Below are positions 1 to 11,950 of a stretch of 64,000 nucleotides of DNA, piece after piece. Origin of the DNA: Panax quinquefolius (Eukaryota; Streptophyta; Magnoliopsida; Apiales; Araliaceae); the NCBI GenBank assembly GCA_020205615.1, contig CM035165.1:30663544-30727543 (forward strand). The letters run 5' to 3'. The notes beneath the pieces were generated by a model, which did not search any database, had not been told where the DNA came from, and saw nothing but the letters and a program-made list of their open reading frames with translations. The first letter of the stretch is position 1, and each line of letters begins with the position of its first letter. Position numbers and translations under genes: made by a program.

Positions 1-91
1 TTGAATGATATTCTCGGGTGTCACTTAAAAGCATTGGGGTTATCAAAGGGTTACCTTATGCCACATGTGATAAGGGTGATGATGAACGAGG
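1..91. other. Unassigned flank left of element A1
   Basis: About 90 bases that match none of the LTRs or interiors in the window. At about position 92 the sequence passes abruptly into the middle of a type A LTR, at a point matching about 536 bases into the 3' LTR of the same element. It may be the right end of another element inserted in that LTR, or flanking DNA left by a deletion. I see no gene or motif in it. Confidence 0.4.
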
Positions 92-2320
92 TATAATTCA
101 TATTATCTGAATAATATTATTAGATAACATTATTGGCGATGTCTAGAAAGTTACATCTAAGGAGAGGTTTGGTCACTACTAATTGCATGGCGATGATGAG
201 AAATCCTTATTAGAAGCCCCCTCTTTCTCAGGAGCGGCACGGTTGTCGATGTTGTGATTACGTAATATTATTTGTGAATAATTAATTATTGATTTATATG
301 ATGAGGAAAATATTGATTTTATGTGGATATAGATGGAGAAAATTTTAAAGTGACAATTGTTAAAAATTGATATTTTATCTTTTACGATAAAATAATATTT
401 TAATATATTATTATAATATATATAATAATGATGATATTTTTACAATGAATGTGGGATATATGAGTATATGAGGGAAGAGTATTTTTGTTGCATTAAATGA
501 TTAACACATGTTTTGTGTGTCGGTGGACCCCATTTCTTGTTGAAATTTGATTATAGCACATGTAAAATAAATGGGTTTGTGGATTTGGTCGATTTACATT
601 TTGGAATTTGGAAAAACTTTTCTTGCAAAGTTGTAGAGAATGGAATTTCCTATGGAAAGGACATGAGGTTTGAAATTTTTTCGATAAAAAAGGCTATTTA
701 TTATGAATTATTGAAGTTAGAAAGTTAAAATAATTGATTTTTGGAAGTTTTAATTATAATTTTTTAAGAAAAACATTTTTTTATATTTGGTGGGCCCCAC
801 ATTTATAATTTAAAATGAGATTGAATTGAATTGGTCTTGGTGTGCGTATAAATATTTTATATATATATATATTATTTTATTAAATTTTTTTACGCTTTGG
901 TGTTACAAGCATTTTCTATAAATAGGGTCTTAGGTTAGAATTGAAAATCACACGAAGCTGAAGTTTTCTCTCTCTCTCTCTCTATATTATCGGCGTATTC
1001 TTGTGAGTATTTTGATACTTTGAGTGTTGTTATCTGGTGCAAGTTCCTTGACACTTATATCGATATTCAGGTCGAAATCTTATTCTTTTTGAGGTAAGGG
1101 ATGTTATTTTTTTTATAAATGATATTATTTCTTTGATATCATTATCTTAGGAATATTGGGTGATTTTTCTTGTGAAATTCTTATCTTTTCATGTCAGAGT
1201 TCTTATTCATGAGTTCTTTTATTCGATTCTTATTCATGAGTTACTATTCACGAGTTACTATTCACGAGTACTATTGATGATTTTTCTTGTGGAATTTCTA
1301 CCTTTTAGTGTGAGATTCTTATTCACGTATCTGGCACTTATTCACGTATATGACATTATTCACGAATACGACACTATTCACGGAAAAATTAAATTTTCTT
1401 TTTTGTGTCCAAGATTATCTCACATTATGGTTTCTATCTTTGATTGGATCTATGTTTTGATCTTTATTTTTGAATTTACGCTCCTGATAGTTTATTATGG
1501 AGTATTTTTGAACATGGATAAAACGAAATCTGAATCCTTAATATTTGTTCTTTTGTCTCACTTTGGATTCGTTTTCTTTAAAATATTTTTCATCATCCTC
1601 GGTCCTAAATGATGATATTCTTGAATATCTTTGGCTTTGTAGTGCAAAGATGAATGATTTCTTGATGAATATCTTTGGCGTAGTGCTGAAGATGAGCAGT
1701 GTTGAGATGAACATGATTGGTGATGAATATCTTTGGCTGTGTAGTGCAAAGATGACTATTTGATTCAAGATGTATATTGATTGATATTACTGAGGGATAA
1801 AATATCGATGATGGACTTTTAAATTCATAGATGATAGTAGATTTCATTCTCTACTTAACTCTTTAATGAATTGTTGTTTTCATTATGAGTTGTTGATCTA
1901 AAACTTGTTGTCTATTGTATTCTATCGATTTTTCCTGTTGAAGACTAAGGATAATTTGTTGTACATTATCTTAGTCATAATATTCTTTCTTGGGCTAGTT
2001 GAGCTCACCCTTTTCCTTTTGTTCCATTTTCTTCTCGGGAGGCGAGAATATAGCGGGAACTAGTCGGGGTGTGGAGTGATGGTTCAAGAGCAGGTTGTTT
2101 TAGTAGTCCTCACTATTTTGTAAAATAGTGTATCAATAATTATAATGAGGACTTATTTGAGTGTGGATATTGTCTAGAAGACAATATTTGTATTTAAACT
2201 CACAGTATATGTGTTGTCGTATTTTGCACGACAATTGTATTAATGAAGTTGTAGTTGTTTACGTACCATGTATTTGGCGACTCGAGAATGGGTGATGTAT
2301 ACCTATTTTGGGGCGTCACG
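92..2320 (+). repeat. 5' LTR of A1, type A, first ~536 bp missing
   Basis: Aligns by eye with 5943-8079. It holds a TATAAATAG promoter at 917-925, a CT microsatellite at about 966-983, a run of 14-bp TTACTATTCACGAG-type repeats at about 1198-1390, three hairpin units with ATCTTTG and CAAAGAT arms at about 1620-1755, the block AGTTGAGCTCACCC near 1998, and two U5 hairpins at 2112-2129 and 2167-2187. It ends in GGGGCGTCAC just before the PBS. Frames opening in it, for example 1160-1612, are repeat-derived and not genes. Confidence 0.85.
917..925 (+). promoter_or_regulatory. TATA box of A1 5' LTR
   Basis: TATAAATAG followed within about 40-70 bases by a CT-rich leader. The same motif sits at the same place in every LTR of the window, so it is the likely U3 promoter. 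Confidence 0.7.
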
Positions 2321-2336
2321 GTTAGTATCGAGCTTA
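2321..2336 (+). other. Primer-binding site of A1
   Basis: GTTAGTATCGAGCTTA directly after the LTR end is a degraded form of the plant TGGTATCAGAGC site complementary to initiator tRNA-Met. The intact version in the window is at 63249-63264 on the reverse strand. Confidence 0.75.
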
Positions 2337-2509
2337 GGGATATGGTCTCTGGCGGAGATCGGGAATAGAACTAGGAGGGAGAGGCAGAGTAAATCCTTTA
2401 GCTAGTGTGTGTCTACCTAAGCTTATTTGTTATTTAATTGGTCGAATATATAGAATATTAGGGATAATATGTTAATTTGTTTAATTAACCATTGTTTTGT
2501 GATGATAAA

Positions 2510-3740
2510 ATGGCATACGAAGATGTTGAGATAATGATGGAGCAAATGAGGCCGTTGAGACACCTTTGATCGATACCGAGGGATAAGGAAGCGATAACCC
2601 TCATAAGCAATAACTGCAAACCAAATGATGAGCGATGGTATGTTTAGGAACTTTTCTAGAATTCATGCAAAACCAAGCGAGAGAGAGACTCTTTTCAAAA
2701 TGCGGTGGAAACCTTTAGCAACTCACGGATGGTCACCATTAGCGATTCGAGGAGTTGGGACCGCGGAGTTTTGGAAAGCGAGAACCACTTACTGGCGAGA
2801 GGCGTGGATAAAGCAGATCACTAAGATATTTGATGTCTTGGGATGCTCGAGGAGGAGAAAAGGTTCCTTTCGCCACCTTCATATTGCGTGGGAGGCCAGA
2901 TTATTGGTGGGAATCGTAAAAGCGTACTCGACTGGCCGCCTTTGAAGATGTCTTGGGAGAAGTTCAAGAATTGTTCAACGACAAGTACTTTCGAAAGTAT
3001 TTCGTCACATGAAGGAGGTAGAGTTCATCAAATTTGGAGCAAAACAATATGAGCGATGTCGCGATGCTGAAGCTAAGTTTTGCGAGTTGTCGATTTGCAT
3101 CCCATTTGGTTGATAATGAGGAGAGAATGGCGAATGTTTTGCGAGGTTTGAAACCCAAAAATCGTCGATACCTCATTTCTCACAAACTTTGTTTATATTA
3201 GGATGTTGTGAATAGGGCTCGAGTTATTGGAGTAGCGATAATGAGTCGGCTCAGCGAAGAATAATGACCAACATAACTTTCGATGATAATCGTGCAACGT
3301 GGCGGCGGTCATCGGAACAATGATAACCATCGTGGAGAAATTATCATGCGAAATGGTAACCACTTGGTGGTAATCATGGCAAGATAATAGGAAAGGTGAG
3401 TCAGTGGAAATTTCAAAAGAAGAAGATTCAACGATGGCGGGAAGGCGTCGGCACGGCACCAACACCGACAACGAATTCTAGGGAGGAGAAAGGCGCCGGT
3501 TAGATCTCTGAGATCACGGAGAAGAGGGACACATAAGTCCAAACTATTCCTGACCTTCAAGGTATGTTATAATTGTGGAAAAGAAGGTCATATAGCTCGA
3601 GATTGTCTGTGTAGTGAAACCAAGTCAAGTTGGGATGGTGACTCAAAGGTTGATCGGAAAAGTCGAAAGTCAGCGGTTCTGGAAGAAGCGTTTTTCGTGA
3701 CTAGTCAGAATCGAGGAACCCGAACGAAGTTAGCACAGGT
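2510..3740 (+). pseudogene. gag of A1, frameshifted
   Basis: The capsid/nucleocapsid gene. The start is taken at the ATG of MAYEDVEI, which matches MASENVEI in element E. The readable pieces include KQITKIFDVLGC (around 2810-2850), the start of the retrotransposon gag domain, then W-E-K/F and NDKYF-type remnants shared with the other copies. A CCHC zinc knuckle, CYNCGKEGHIARDC, is intact at 3565-3606; it would bind element RNA. Several one- and two-base shifts separate these pieces, so no continuous product exists. No stop separates gag from pol in the best-preserved relative, so one gag-pol frame is likely ancestral. Confidence 0.8.
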
Positions 3741-5395
3741 TAGTTAATTATAAATTCTTACAAAGTTTATACCTTATTGAATCTGGGTTCTACCCATTCA
3801 TTTATCTCTCTGCTTATACTCAGCGTTTAAACTTGACTCGGAGAAAATTAGACTTTGACTTATCTGTTGAAACTCAGTTAGGAGAAACTTTCATTACATC
3901 CTTTGTTTATAAATCTTGTTTGATCCAAGTTGGCACCATCACATTTACATTGATCTTATTTCTTTAAAGATACTTGCTTTTGATGTGATTTTAGGGATTG
4001 ATTGGTTAACTACTCATCATGCCAAATTGATTGCTTTTTGTAAGGTTGTTAGTTTTCATATTCTAATGACACATTATTGAATTCAAGCAACCAAACCATT
4101 GAAGTCAAACTCTTTCATATCAAGCCATAAAGTCATTCGTTTATTGAAAAGCGGATGTTAAGTTTTCTTAGCCCATGTTATGGACTTGAACAAAAATCGT
4201 CGATTTGAATGATATTTACATTGTTAGTAAATTTCTGACGTATTTCTGAAGAATTTCTTGGCCTACTCCCGAAGTGTGATATTGAATTTTGTATCGACTT
4301 TGAACCGGTACAAAACCCATTTCTAAAATCTCATATCGAATGGCTCTATTGAACTTGAGGAGTTAAAAATTCAACTATAGAAGTTGGTACCCAGAGCCTC
4401 TGTCTGGTGACTTCCTTTGTGGAATGCTGAAGCCGGACTCTCTCGTAGGGGCGCCATATTTGTGTGATAGTAAAGCGATAGGTACCATTGTGACGTCTTT
4501 ATCCAAGATTGGGATATGAGTCGCGGTTGAGAGCAACCTAAGTCGATAATCGAAATCGTAGCTTTACTAGGCTTAGTTGGTTATTATCGGAGATTCGTTG
4601 AAGGATTTTCTCGAATCGCTTACTCCATTAACTTTCGGTGACTCGTAGAGATACAAAATTTGAATGGAGCGAGGAATGTGGGAAGAGCTTGAAGAACTCG
4701 AGAGGAGACTCATTTGGCACGTGTTACGACCGTACCATCTGGAAAAATGAGCGTGGTAGGCGGCGTGTTGAGTAAAAGATCGTATCTGATTCTGAGTGCG
4801 CGATATTAATAAAAGACCCATTTAAGTATAACTTACAAATGATAGAGATAGAGTTAAAGACTCTAGGGATCACGTGATGATATCGAGTAAAATCGACTTT
4901 AATCGATAAAGTTAAAAGCCGCTTTCGATTTACTATGGAGGGTGATGAATATGAAGAAGAGGTCAAGAAGTTGTTATTCAAAAGTGAGAATCGGCGATGT
5001 GAGAAAGCTCGAACTTTGATTTATTAGTCCATTTGAAATCCTCGATCGAATAGGAGGCGTGGCTATAGACTCGTTTACTGCCAAGTATGTCGGCGTGTTT
5101 ATAACGTTTTTCGCGTATCGATGTTACGTAAATATGTGGATGACCCGAACCACATTATTGAGTTAGAACCGAGACGAGATATAGAAGATTTAACGTCTGA
5201 GGAGGTACTGTATCAAGATCTTGGATAGGAAGGAGCATGTCCCTACGCACAAAGGTCATACCACAAGTTAAAGTTTTGTGGAGGAACCGTCTTATTGAAG
5301 AAATGACACAGGAGTTGGAAGCGGAAATGAAAGCGAAGTATCCTCATCTCTTTTTGAAACACCGAGTCGTCGTCAATTCGAGGACGAAATTTCAT
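3741..5395 (+). pseudogene. pol of A1: protease and tail, with RT, RNase H and integrase cores deleted
   Basis: Protease lies at about 3765-4200, with GSTHSFIS recognisable but the catalytic Asp-Thr-Gly changed. RT begins near 4310, then about 145 bases (4386-4530) match no other pol copy, after which the sequence resumes at the RT thumb (LGLVGYYRRFVEGFS, 4570-4615). RNase H jumps from its first strand to the DALSRR end near 4735. Integrase is missing its zinc finger and catalytic core: the join near 4985-5025 goes straight to the C-terminal part. The tail at 5237-5400 reads VIPQVKVLWRN and KAKYPHLF, a chromodomain-like end in which the usual W-E-L-E has become Q-E-L-E. Non-functional. Confidence 0.8.
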
Positions 5396-5407
5396 AAGGA
5401 GGGAGGT
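5396..5407 (+). other. Polypurine tract of A1
   Basis: AAGGAGGGAGGT immediately before the LTR start TGTAAGACCCC; it would prime plus-strand synthesis. Confidence 0.8.
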
Positions 5408-8079
5408 TGTAAGACCCCAACTTATTATAAATAAAATGGAATTTCCTTTATTTATTATTTTGAAATAGTAAGGGTTAATTTGATTAATGTGGTTAGTTAT
5501 GGGTAAAATCATAAATATTTTAAATAAGCAAGTGGTTATAAAATATTCATTGTTGTCGAGGAATATTCGTTTGGTCGTGGAATATTTTTCTTTGTCGTCG
5601 GGAATATTAAATGCGATGGCTTGACCTTGTGTGGGCCCCCATGTGAAAAGCGATTGGATGAAGAAAGCAGCAAGTATAAGTTGTTTATAAATAGCTTGGC
5701 GTAGTTATTCTGATTAATCTTGTTGGAATACCCGGTGGTTAAAACCACGATGTCTGGCGTTGTTGCGCGATGGCATTGCGGTATTGCACCAATTATTGAT
5801 TCTTACGTAAAGGCACTACTCGATAATTATTACGATAATTCTTGTTCGATATTTTATTTTATTGATTTGATAATTGTTGCGTTGATATTTTATATTATTG
5901 TTGTTTGATAATTGTCTACTACGGTATTTTCCATTATCGGATCAATAATTCATATTATCTGAATAATATTATTAGATAACATTATTAGCGATGTCTAGAA
6001 AGTTACATGCAAGGAGAGGTTTGGTCACTAATTGCGCGCCCGATAAGGAGAAATCCTTATTGGAAAGCCCCCTCTTTCACAGGAGCGGCACTGGTTGTCG
6101 ATATTGTGATTACGTAATATTATTTGTGAATAATTAATTATTGATTTATATGATGAGAAAATATTGATTTTATGTGGATATAGATGGAGAAAATTTTTAA
6201 AGTGACAATTGTTGAAAATTGATATTTTATCTTTTACGATAAAATAATATTTTATTATATTATTATAATATAATAATGGTGATATTTTACAATGAATGTG
6301 GGATATATGAGTATATGAGGAGGAAGAGTATTTTTGTTGCATTAAATGATTAACACATGTTTTTGTGTGTGTTGGTGGACCCCATTTCTTGTTGAAATTT
6401 GATTATACTTTGTAAAATCGCTTAGTTTGTGGATTTGATCAATTTTTATTTGGAATTTGGAAAAATTTTTCTTACGCAAAGTTGTAGAGAATGGAATTTC
6501 CTATGGAAAGGACATGAGGTTTGAATTTTTCGATAAAAGGGCTATTTATTATGAATTATTGAAGTTTGAGAATATTAGAAATAATTGATTTTGAAGTTTT
6601 AATTATTTTTTAAGAAAAACGTTTTTTTTTTTGTTTTTGTGATTGTACTTAACATGTGCATAATGTGAATCAGTTGTTAAGGTGGGCAAGAAATTAAATA
6701 TATATATTATATATATATATATATATTTTATTAAATTTTTTTGCTTTGGTGTTCTAAGCATTTTTCTATAAATAGGGTCTTTAGGTTAGAATTGAAAATC
6801 ACACCGAAAGCTGAAGTTTTTCTCTCTTTCTCTCTCTATATTATCGGCGTATTCTTGTGAGTATTTTGATACTTTGAGTGTTGCTATATCTGGTCTGCAA
6901 GTTTCCTTGACTTTATATCCGATATTCGATCGGAAATCTTCTTCTTTTGAGAGGTAAGGGATGTTATTTTTTTATAAATGATATTATTTCTTTCAATATC
7001 ATTATCTTAGGAATATTGGTAAGATTTTTCTTGTGAAATTCTTATCTTTTCATATCGGGGTTACTATTCATGAGTTCTTATTCACGAGTTACTATTCATG
7101 ATTCTTATTCACGAGTTTCTTATTCACGAGTACTATTCACGAAGCATGATGATTTTTCTTGTGGAATTTCTACCTTTTAGTGTAGGAGTTACTATTCACG
7201 TATCACGACCTTATTCACGTATATCGACCTTTATTCACGAATCTGATACTTATTCGAGAAAAAATTAAATTTTCTTTTTTGTGTCCAAGATTATACATTA
7301 TGGTTTCTATCTTTGATTGGATCTATGTTTTGATCTTTATTTTTGAATTACGCTCCTGATAGTTTATTATGGAGTATTTTTGAACATGGATAAGCTAGGA
7401 AGTACGAATCCTTAATATTTGTTCTTTTGTCTCCTTTGGATTCGTTTTCTTTAAAATATATTTTCATCATCCTCGGTCTAAATGATGATATTACTTGAAT
7501 ATCTTTGGTTTTTGTAGTGCAAAGATGAATGATTTCTTGATGAATATCTTTGGCGTAGTGCAAAGATGAGCAGTGTTGAGATGAACATGATGTGGTGATG
7601 AATATCTTTGGCACCGTAGTGCAAAGATGACTATTTGATTCAAGATGTATATTGATTGATGTTACGAGGGATAAAATATCGATGATGGACTTTTAAATTC
7701 ATAGATGATAGTAGATTTCATTCTCTACTTAACTCTTACTAATGAATTGTTGTTTTTCATTGCGATTGTTGATCTAAAACTTGTTGTCTATTGTATTACA
7801 TCAGATTTTTTTCCTGTTGAAGACTAAGGATAATTTGTTGTACATTATCTTAGTCATAATATTCTTTTACTGGGCTAGTTGAGCTCACCCTTTTCCTTTT
7901 TGTTCCATTTTTCTTCTTAGGAGGCGAGAATATAGCGGGAACTAGTCGGGGTGTGGAGTAATGGTTGAGCAGTTGTTTTAGTAGTCCTCACTATTTTGTA
8001 AAATAGTGTATCAATAATTGTAATGAGGACTTATTTGAGTGTGGATATTGACAATACAGAAGACAATATTTGTATTTAA
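5408..8079 (+). repeat. 3' LTR of A1, type A, truncated in U5
   Basis: Starts TGTAAGACCCCAAC. TATAAATAG is at 6767-6775, the 14-bp TTACTATTCACGAG-type repeats at about 7060-7260, hairpin units at about 7497-7632 and the GAGCTC block near 7882. It stops after GTATTTAA at 8079, where the 5' LTR continues into the last 240 or so bases before the PBS. The next base begins a reverse-strand type B LTR. Confidence 0.85.
6767..6775 (+). promoter_or_regulatory. TATA box of A1 3' LTR
   Basis: TATAAATAG at the same LTR position as in the 5' copy. Confidence 0.65.
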
Positions 8080-9702
8080 GTTGACCGAAGTCGGTAAAAG
8101 CCTTGCAGACGAGGATATTGAAGCGAATAATAAAGAACAAAATATTAGAATAATTTCACCATGTATGCGGTACTTAGCATAAGCGAGTTATTCAATGAGA
8201 ATAATAAGAATGGAATAAATGAAAGAATTTCACCAAATATAGGGTATCCGCAGATACGAGAGTTATTCAATAGAATAATAAAGAATGGAATAACGAAGTT
8301 CTCTTCATGAATAAGAAAGAAAGAATACCTTACAGTACAACAAATAATATTCCCTACCTTAGAAAAGCGAATCTTCAAGTAGTGAAGTAGCGAGAATACT
8401 TTTTTCTTTTTTCTCTCTATAGTTTCTCTCTCAGAGTTTCGATTGAATTTGTAAGAAATAATGAAGGAATGAGCTTCTATTTATAGGAGAATGGATTGAA
8501 TAGTAAACTAATTCATGAGCGGTCCAGATTGATTTACTTTTAAGCGGACGCTCCATATTAGTTTATTATTAAAACTTAAAGCAGCGGTCCATCTTGATTT
8601 ACTATTAAAACTTTAAACCAATGATCCATATTGATTTACTATTATACTTTCCACCGATGGTCCGTATTGATTTACTATTATATCTTCACGATGAATTACG
8701 AAAAATTAGCACATCTCCTCGTGGAATAATATTGTACCCAAAATGATTTGGAATAGAGCGGAAATATATCTTACGGGTGAATAGTATCCAAGTGAATAGT
8801 AATTAAATGAATAGTAACTTTCGTGAATAGTAACTCATGAATAGTAACTCATGAATAGTAACTTCGTGAATAGTAACTCGTGAATAGTACTCGGAGCCAC
8901 GAAAAGTGTCCCGAATACCAATTGAACAATATAACCTCGGACATCAATTATACTAACACAAATAAGTCCCAACACAATGGAACTATAAAATTCATCTTTA
9001 ATCAACACGAACTTATTCATCATTAATATTATAATTCACAATATTTAACAACGGTCGTTCCCGGAAGAGGGGGCTTTCCGGTAAGGATTTCTCCTTATTG
9101 GCGCACTGATTGGGTGACCAAACCTCTCCTTGTGAGAACTTCTGGACATTGTCGATATTGCGAATAATAATATGAATAACTTTGTCGTCTCGATTATTGA
9201 TTTAATAATATATCATATTATGTAGATGATCTTTGTAACAATAATTGAATCGATAATATGAGAGATATGATCACGTGCAATTCTTGTGTAGCAATAATTG
9301 AGTATTCTTGAGTGACTTCTCACGTAAGCATCGATAATCAATCTTGTGTGCTACTATGCAACCACACGTATTCTTTACGTACTTTTACTCTTAGGGTAGT
9401 TCAACAGTTTTAAGCAGTAACACCTCCACAGATTATTTTTATAAAAAATATTTTTTATCGCTTTTTTCTCTACGACAATACTTCCGTTAATGGGGTCCAC
9501 CGATGATTGTGTCGTCGTACAAATATTCCCTGTTAAAGCGAATATTCTCAGAGACCAATCGAATATTATATAACCACTTGCTTACTTTTGCAAAATTTGT
9601 AAATATTACCCACAACTATAACATTATATCAAATCCACGCCATAATATTCAAAAATATATTTGAGAAAATTATTCTTTATTCATAAAAGTTGGGGTCTTA
9701 CA
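8080..9702 (-). repeat. 3' LTR of element E, type B, truncated
   Basis: Read on the reverse strand it starts TGTAAGACCCCAAC at 9702 and runs left through U3, a promoter (reverse TATA at 8477-8485) and a few of the type B tandem units at about 8100-8300, where it breaks against A1. The segment at 8770-8890 carries GTGAATAGTAACT repeats. It lacks all of U5. It is assigned to E because it is type B and its interior stump fits the break in E at 59785. Confidence 0.7.
8477..8485 (-). promoter_or_regulatory. TATA box, left LTR of E
   Basis: CTATTTATA on the plus strand, equal to TATAAATAG on the coding strand. Confidence 0.6.
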
Positions 9703-10090
9703 ACCTCCCCTTCTTATGAAATTTCGTACTCGAAATTAGGGTACATACCTGGTATGTCGAAGAGATGAGGATACCTTGACTTCATCTGAGATTCTAACTC
9801 CCAAGTCATTTCTTCCACATCGTGATTTCTCCACAAAACTTTGACTTGAGGTATAATCTTGGAGCGTAAAACATGATCCTTCTTATCCAAGATTTTAATG
9901 AAGCTGACTCTTCATCACGTTAAATCTTTCGCTATTTTTTAATAGGTTCTAACTCAATAATATGGTTCGGGTCTTCCACATATTTACGTAACATGGATAT
10001 GTGAAAAGCGTTATGAACTACGAGACATACTTGGCGATTAAAGCGAGTCTATAAGCCACAGTTCCTACTATTTCGAGAATTAAAATGGGC
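9703..10090 (-). pseudogene. C-terminal end of pol, left fragment of E
   Basis: The reverse strand holds the polypurine tract (next to 9702) and then the last part of pol. It matches the integrase C-terminal region and chromodomain-like tail of F (20314-20700) and G (27792-28150), including the stretch read as ILVFKSPF/YRL...MLRKYVED in relatives, here frameshifted. It stops at 10090 against the start of a forward type B LTR. The matching other half of the gene begins at 59785; about 410 bases of integrase between the halves are gone, judged against F. Confidence 0.7.
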
Positions 10091-11410
10091 TTTTGAATAA
10101 AGATTAAATTTTCTGAAATATATTTTTGAATATTATGGTGTGGATTTGATATAATGTTATAGTTGTGGGTAATATTTACAAATTTTGCAAAAATCATAAG
10201 TTGTTATATAATATTCGATTGGTGGGGAATATTCGTTTTAACGGGGAATATTATGTACAATGGCACACAATCATTGGTGGACCCAGCAGCGGAATTATTG
10301 TCGGATTGAAAGCGACAAAAATACTTTATGAAAATAACGGCGGAAGTTTTACAGATTAAGCTGTTGAACTACCGGTAGTAAAAAATCTGATGTCTGGCGT
10401 GGTTGCATAGTAGTAGCACTTTGTATTATTGATTATTGATGCTACACGTGAGAAGTCTTTCGGTTATACTCGATTATTACTACGATAATTTCTTTGCATC
10501 ATATCTCTCGTATTATTGATTCGATTATTGTCGTAGTATCATCTGCATAATATGTTATTTTATTAAATCAATAATTGAGCGACAAAGTTATTCATATTAT
10601 TAAATTGCAATATTTGATATCTAGAAGTTACATCGAGGAGAGGTTTGGTCACTAATTTGCGCATGATAGGGAGAAATCCTTATTGGAAAGCCCCCTCTTT
10701 CTGAGGAGCGACTGGTTGATAAATATTGTGAGTTATAATATTAATGATGAATGTTATTAAAATTGAAGTTGTGTTCGGAGTTGAATTTGGAGGCGTGGAC
10801 GTGATATTTGAGTCGGAGCGATGAAATTAGTAAAATAGTCTATAAACACAAAATTTTTGGAATTTCACTATTTGGTGAAAAAGTCAGCGAGTTGACTTTT
10901 TTGGGAAAAATCAAACTTGAAATTTCAAAATTTATATTTTTGATAAAAATGGTTTCATTGTGTTGGAATTATTTGTGTTAGTGAAAATCGACAATTATTT
11001 GATAATAATTGATGTCTGGAGGTTATATTGACCCGATCGGGTATTTTATAGGATAAATGAGCAATTGATTGCTATTATTTCACATGATTATAACTATTTG
11101 TTCACATGTGTATACTATTGTTTCACATTCTTTTACTATTAGGGGAGTTGGTGCAAGATTGATAATACTTGCATGATTAAGTTAAAAATGGAGGTATAGA
11201 TGGAAGTCTTATCTTTGTAATTCGTATTTTCACATGATTAGAACTATTGATTCACATAATTTACTATTGAATCACATTATTTACTATTAGGGGAGGTGGT
11301 CTGAGTTTGATAATACTTGCGTGACTAAATTAAAAATAAAGGAAAAGTTGGAGGTATTGTCTTTGTAATTTTTGAGCCCCAAAGCGTCGATTATCGAAAC
11401 TATATTTTTC

Positions 11411-11419
11411 TATAAATAG
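11411..11419 (+). promoter_or_regulatory. TATA box of B 5' LTR
   Basis: TATAAATAG, placed as in the other LTRs. Confidence 0.65.
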
Positions 11420-11589
11420 AAGCTCATTCTTCCTTCATTTCTCACCAATTCACAAAAGCTTTAGGCGATTATTATAGAGAGAAATTATAGAAAGAAAAGA
11501 AGAAGTCTCTACTTACCTCCATTTATTCGAGTATCCGGTTTTTCTAAGGTAGGGAGTATTATTTCTTTCTTATCCAAGAAGAACTTACA

Positions 11590-11950
11590 TTATTCCATTC
11601 TTTATTATTACATTGGAATAACTTTGTATATATCTGTGAGCTACCCTATACTTGGTGAAATTCTTACATTGTTCCATTCTTTATCATTACATTTGGAACA
11701 TCACACATGCATGCGTTTCTGGTGGGACACAGTTTATTCATTATTCTTTATTATTACATTTGGAATATCGTATACATGCGTTCTACATGGGACTGATTAA
11801 AATCTTTATTATTACATTGGAATATCACATGCATGCGTTTCTGCGGACTGATTCCGTCTTTATTATTGTTGGAATATCACATGCATGCGTTTTCTGCGGA
11901 CTGATTAGATTATTTATTATTACATTGGAATAACTTTTGCACATGCGATC
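11590..11950 (+). repeat. Type B ~60-bp tandem array
   Basis: Around six units, each with a TTTATTATTACATTGGAAT core and most with a CATGCATGCG block. The same array occurs in the other type B LTRs at 25905-26290, 44090-44480 and 58280-58700. It lies just downstream of the promoter, in the likely transcribed leader. Confidence 0.75.

Larger units (their letters stand above)
92..8079 (+). mobile_element. Element A1: outermost Ty3/gypsy LTR retrotransposon, deleted and interrupted
   Basis: Truncated 5' LTR, PBS, a shrunken interior (about 3.1 kb against about 4.8 kb in B and A2), polypurine tract and a 3' LTR that stops in U5. The interior still reads gag, knuckle, protease, the end of RT, a trace of RNase H and the C-terminal tail, in the order of a Ty3/gypsy pol. 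Cores of RT, RNase H and integrase are missing, so it could not move by itself. The 3' LTR breaks at 8079 into a reverse-strand LTR (element E). The missing last 240 or so bases of this LTR should lie beyond the right edge of the window if the nesting model is right. Confidence 0.85.

Noticed and set aside
1160..1612. 150-residue forward frame with hydrophobic residues
   Set aside because: It spans the TTACTATTCACGAG repeats and U5 of an LTR. The other LTR copy does not keep the frame.
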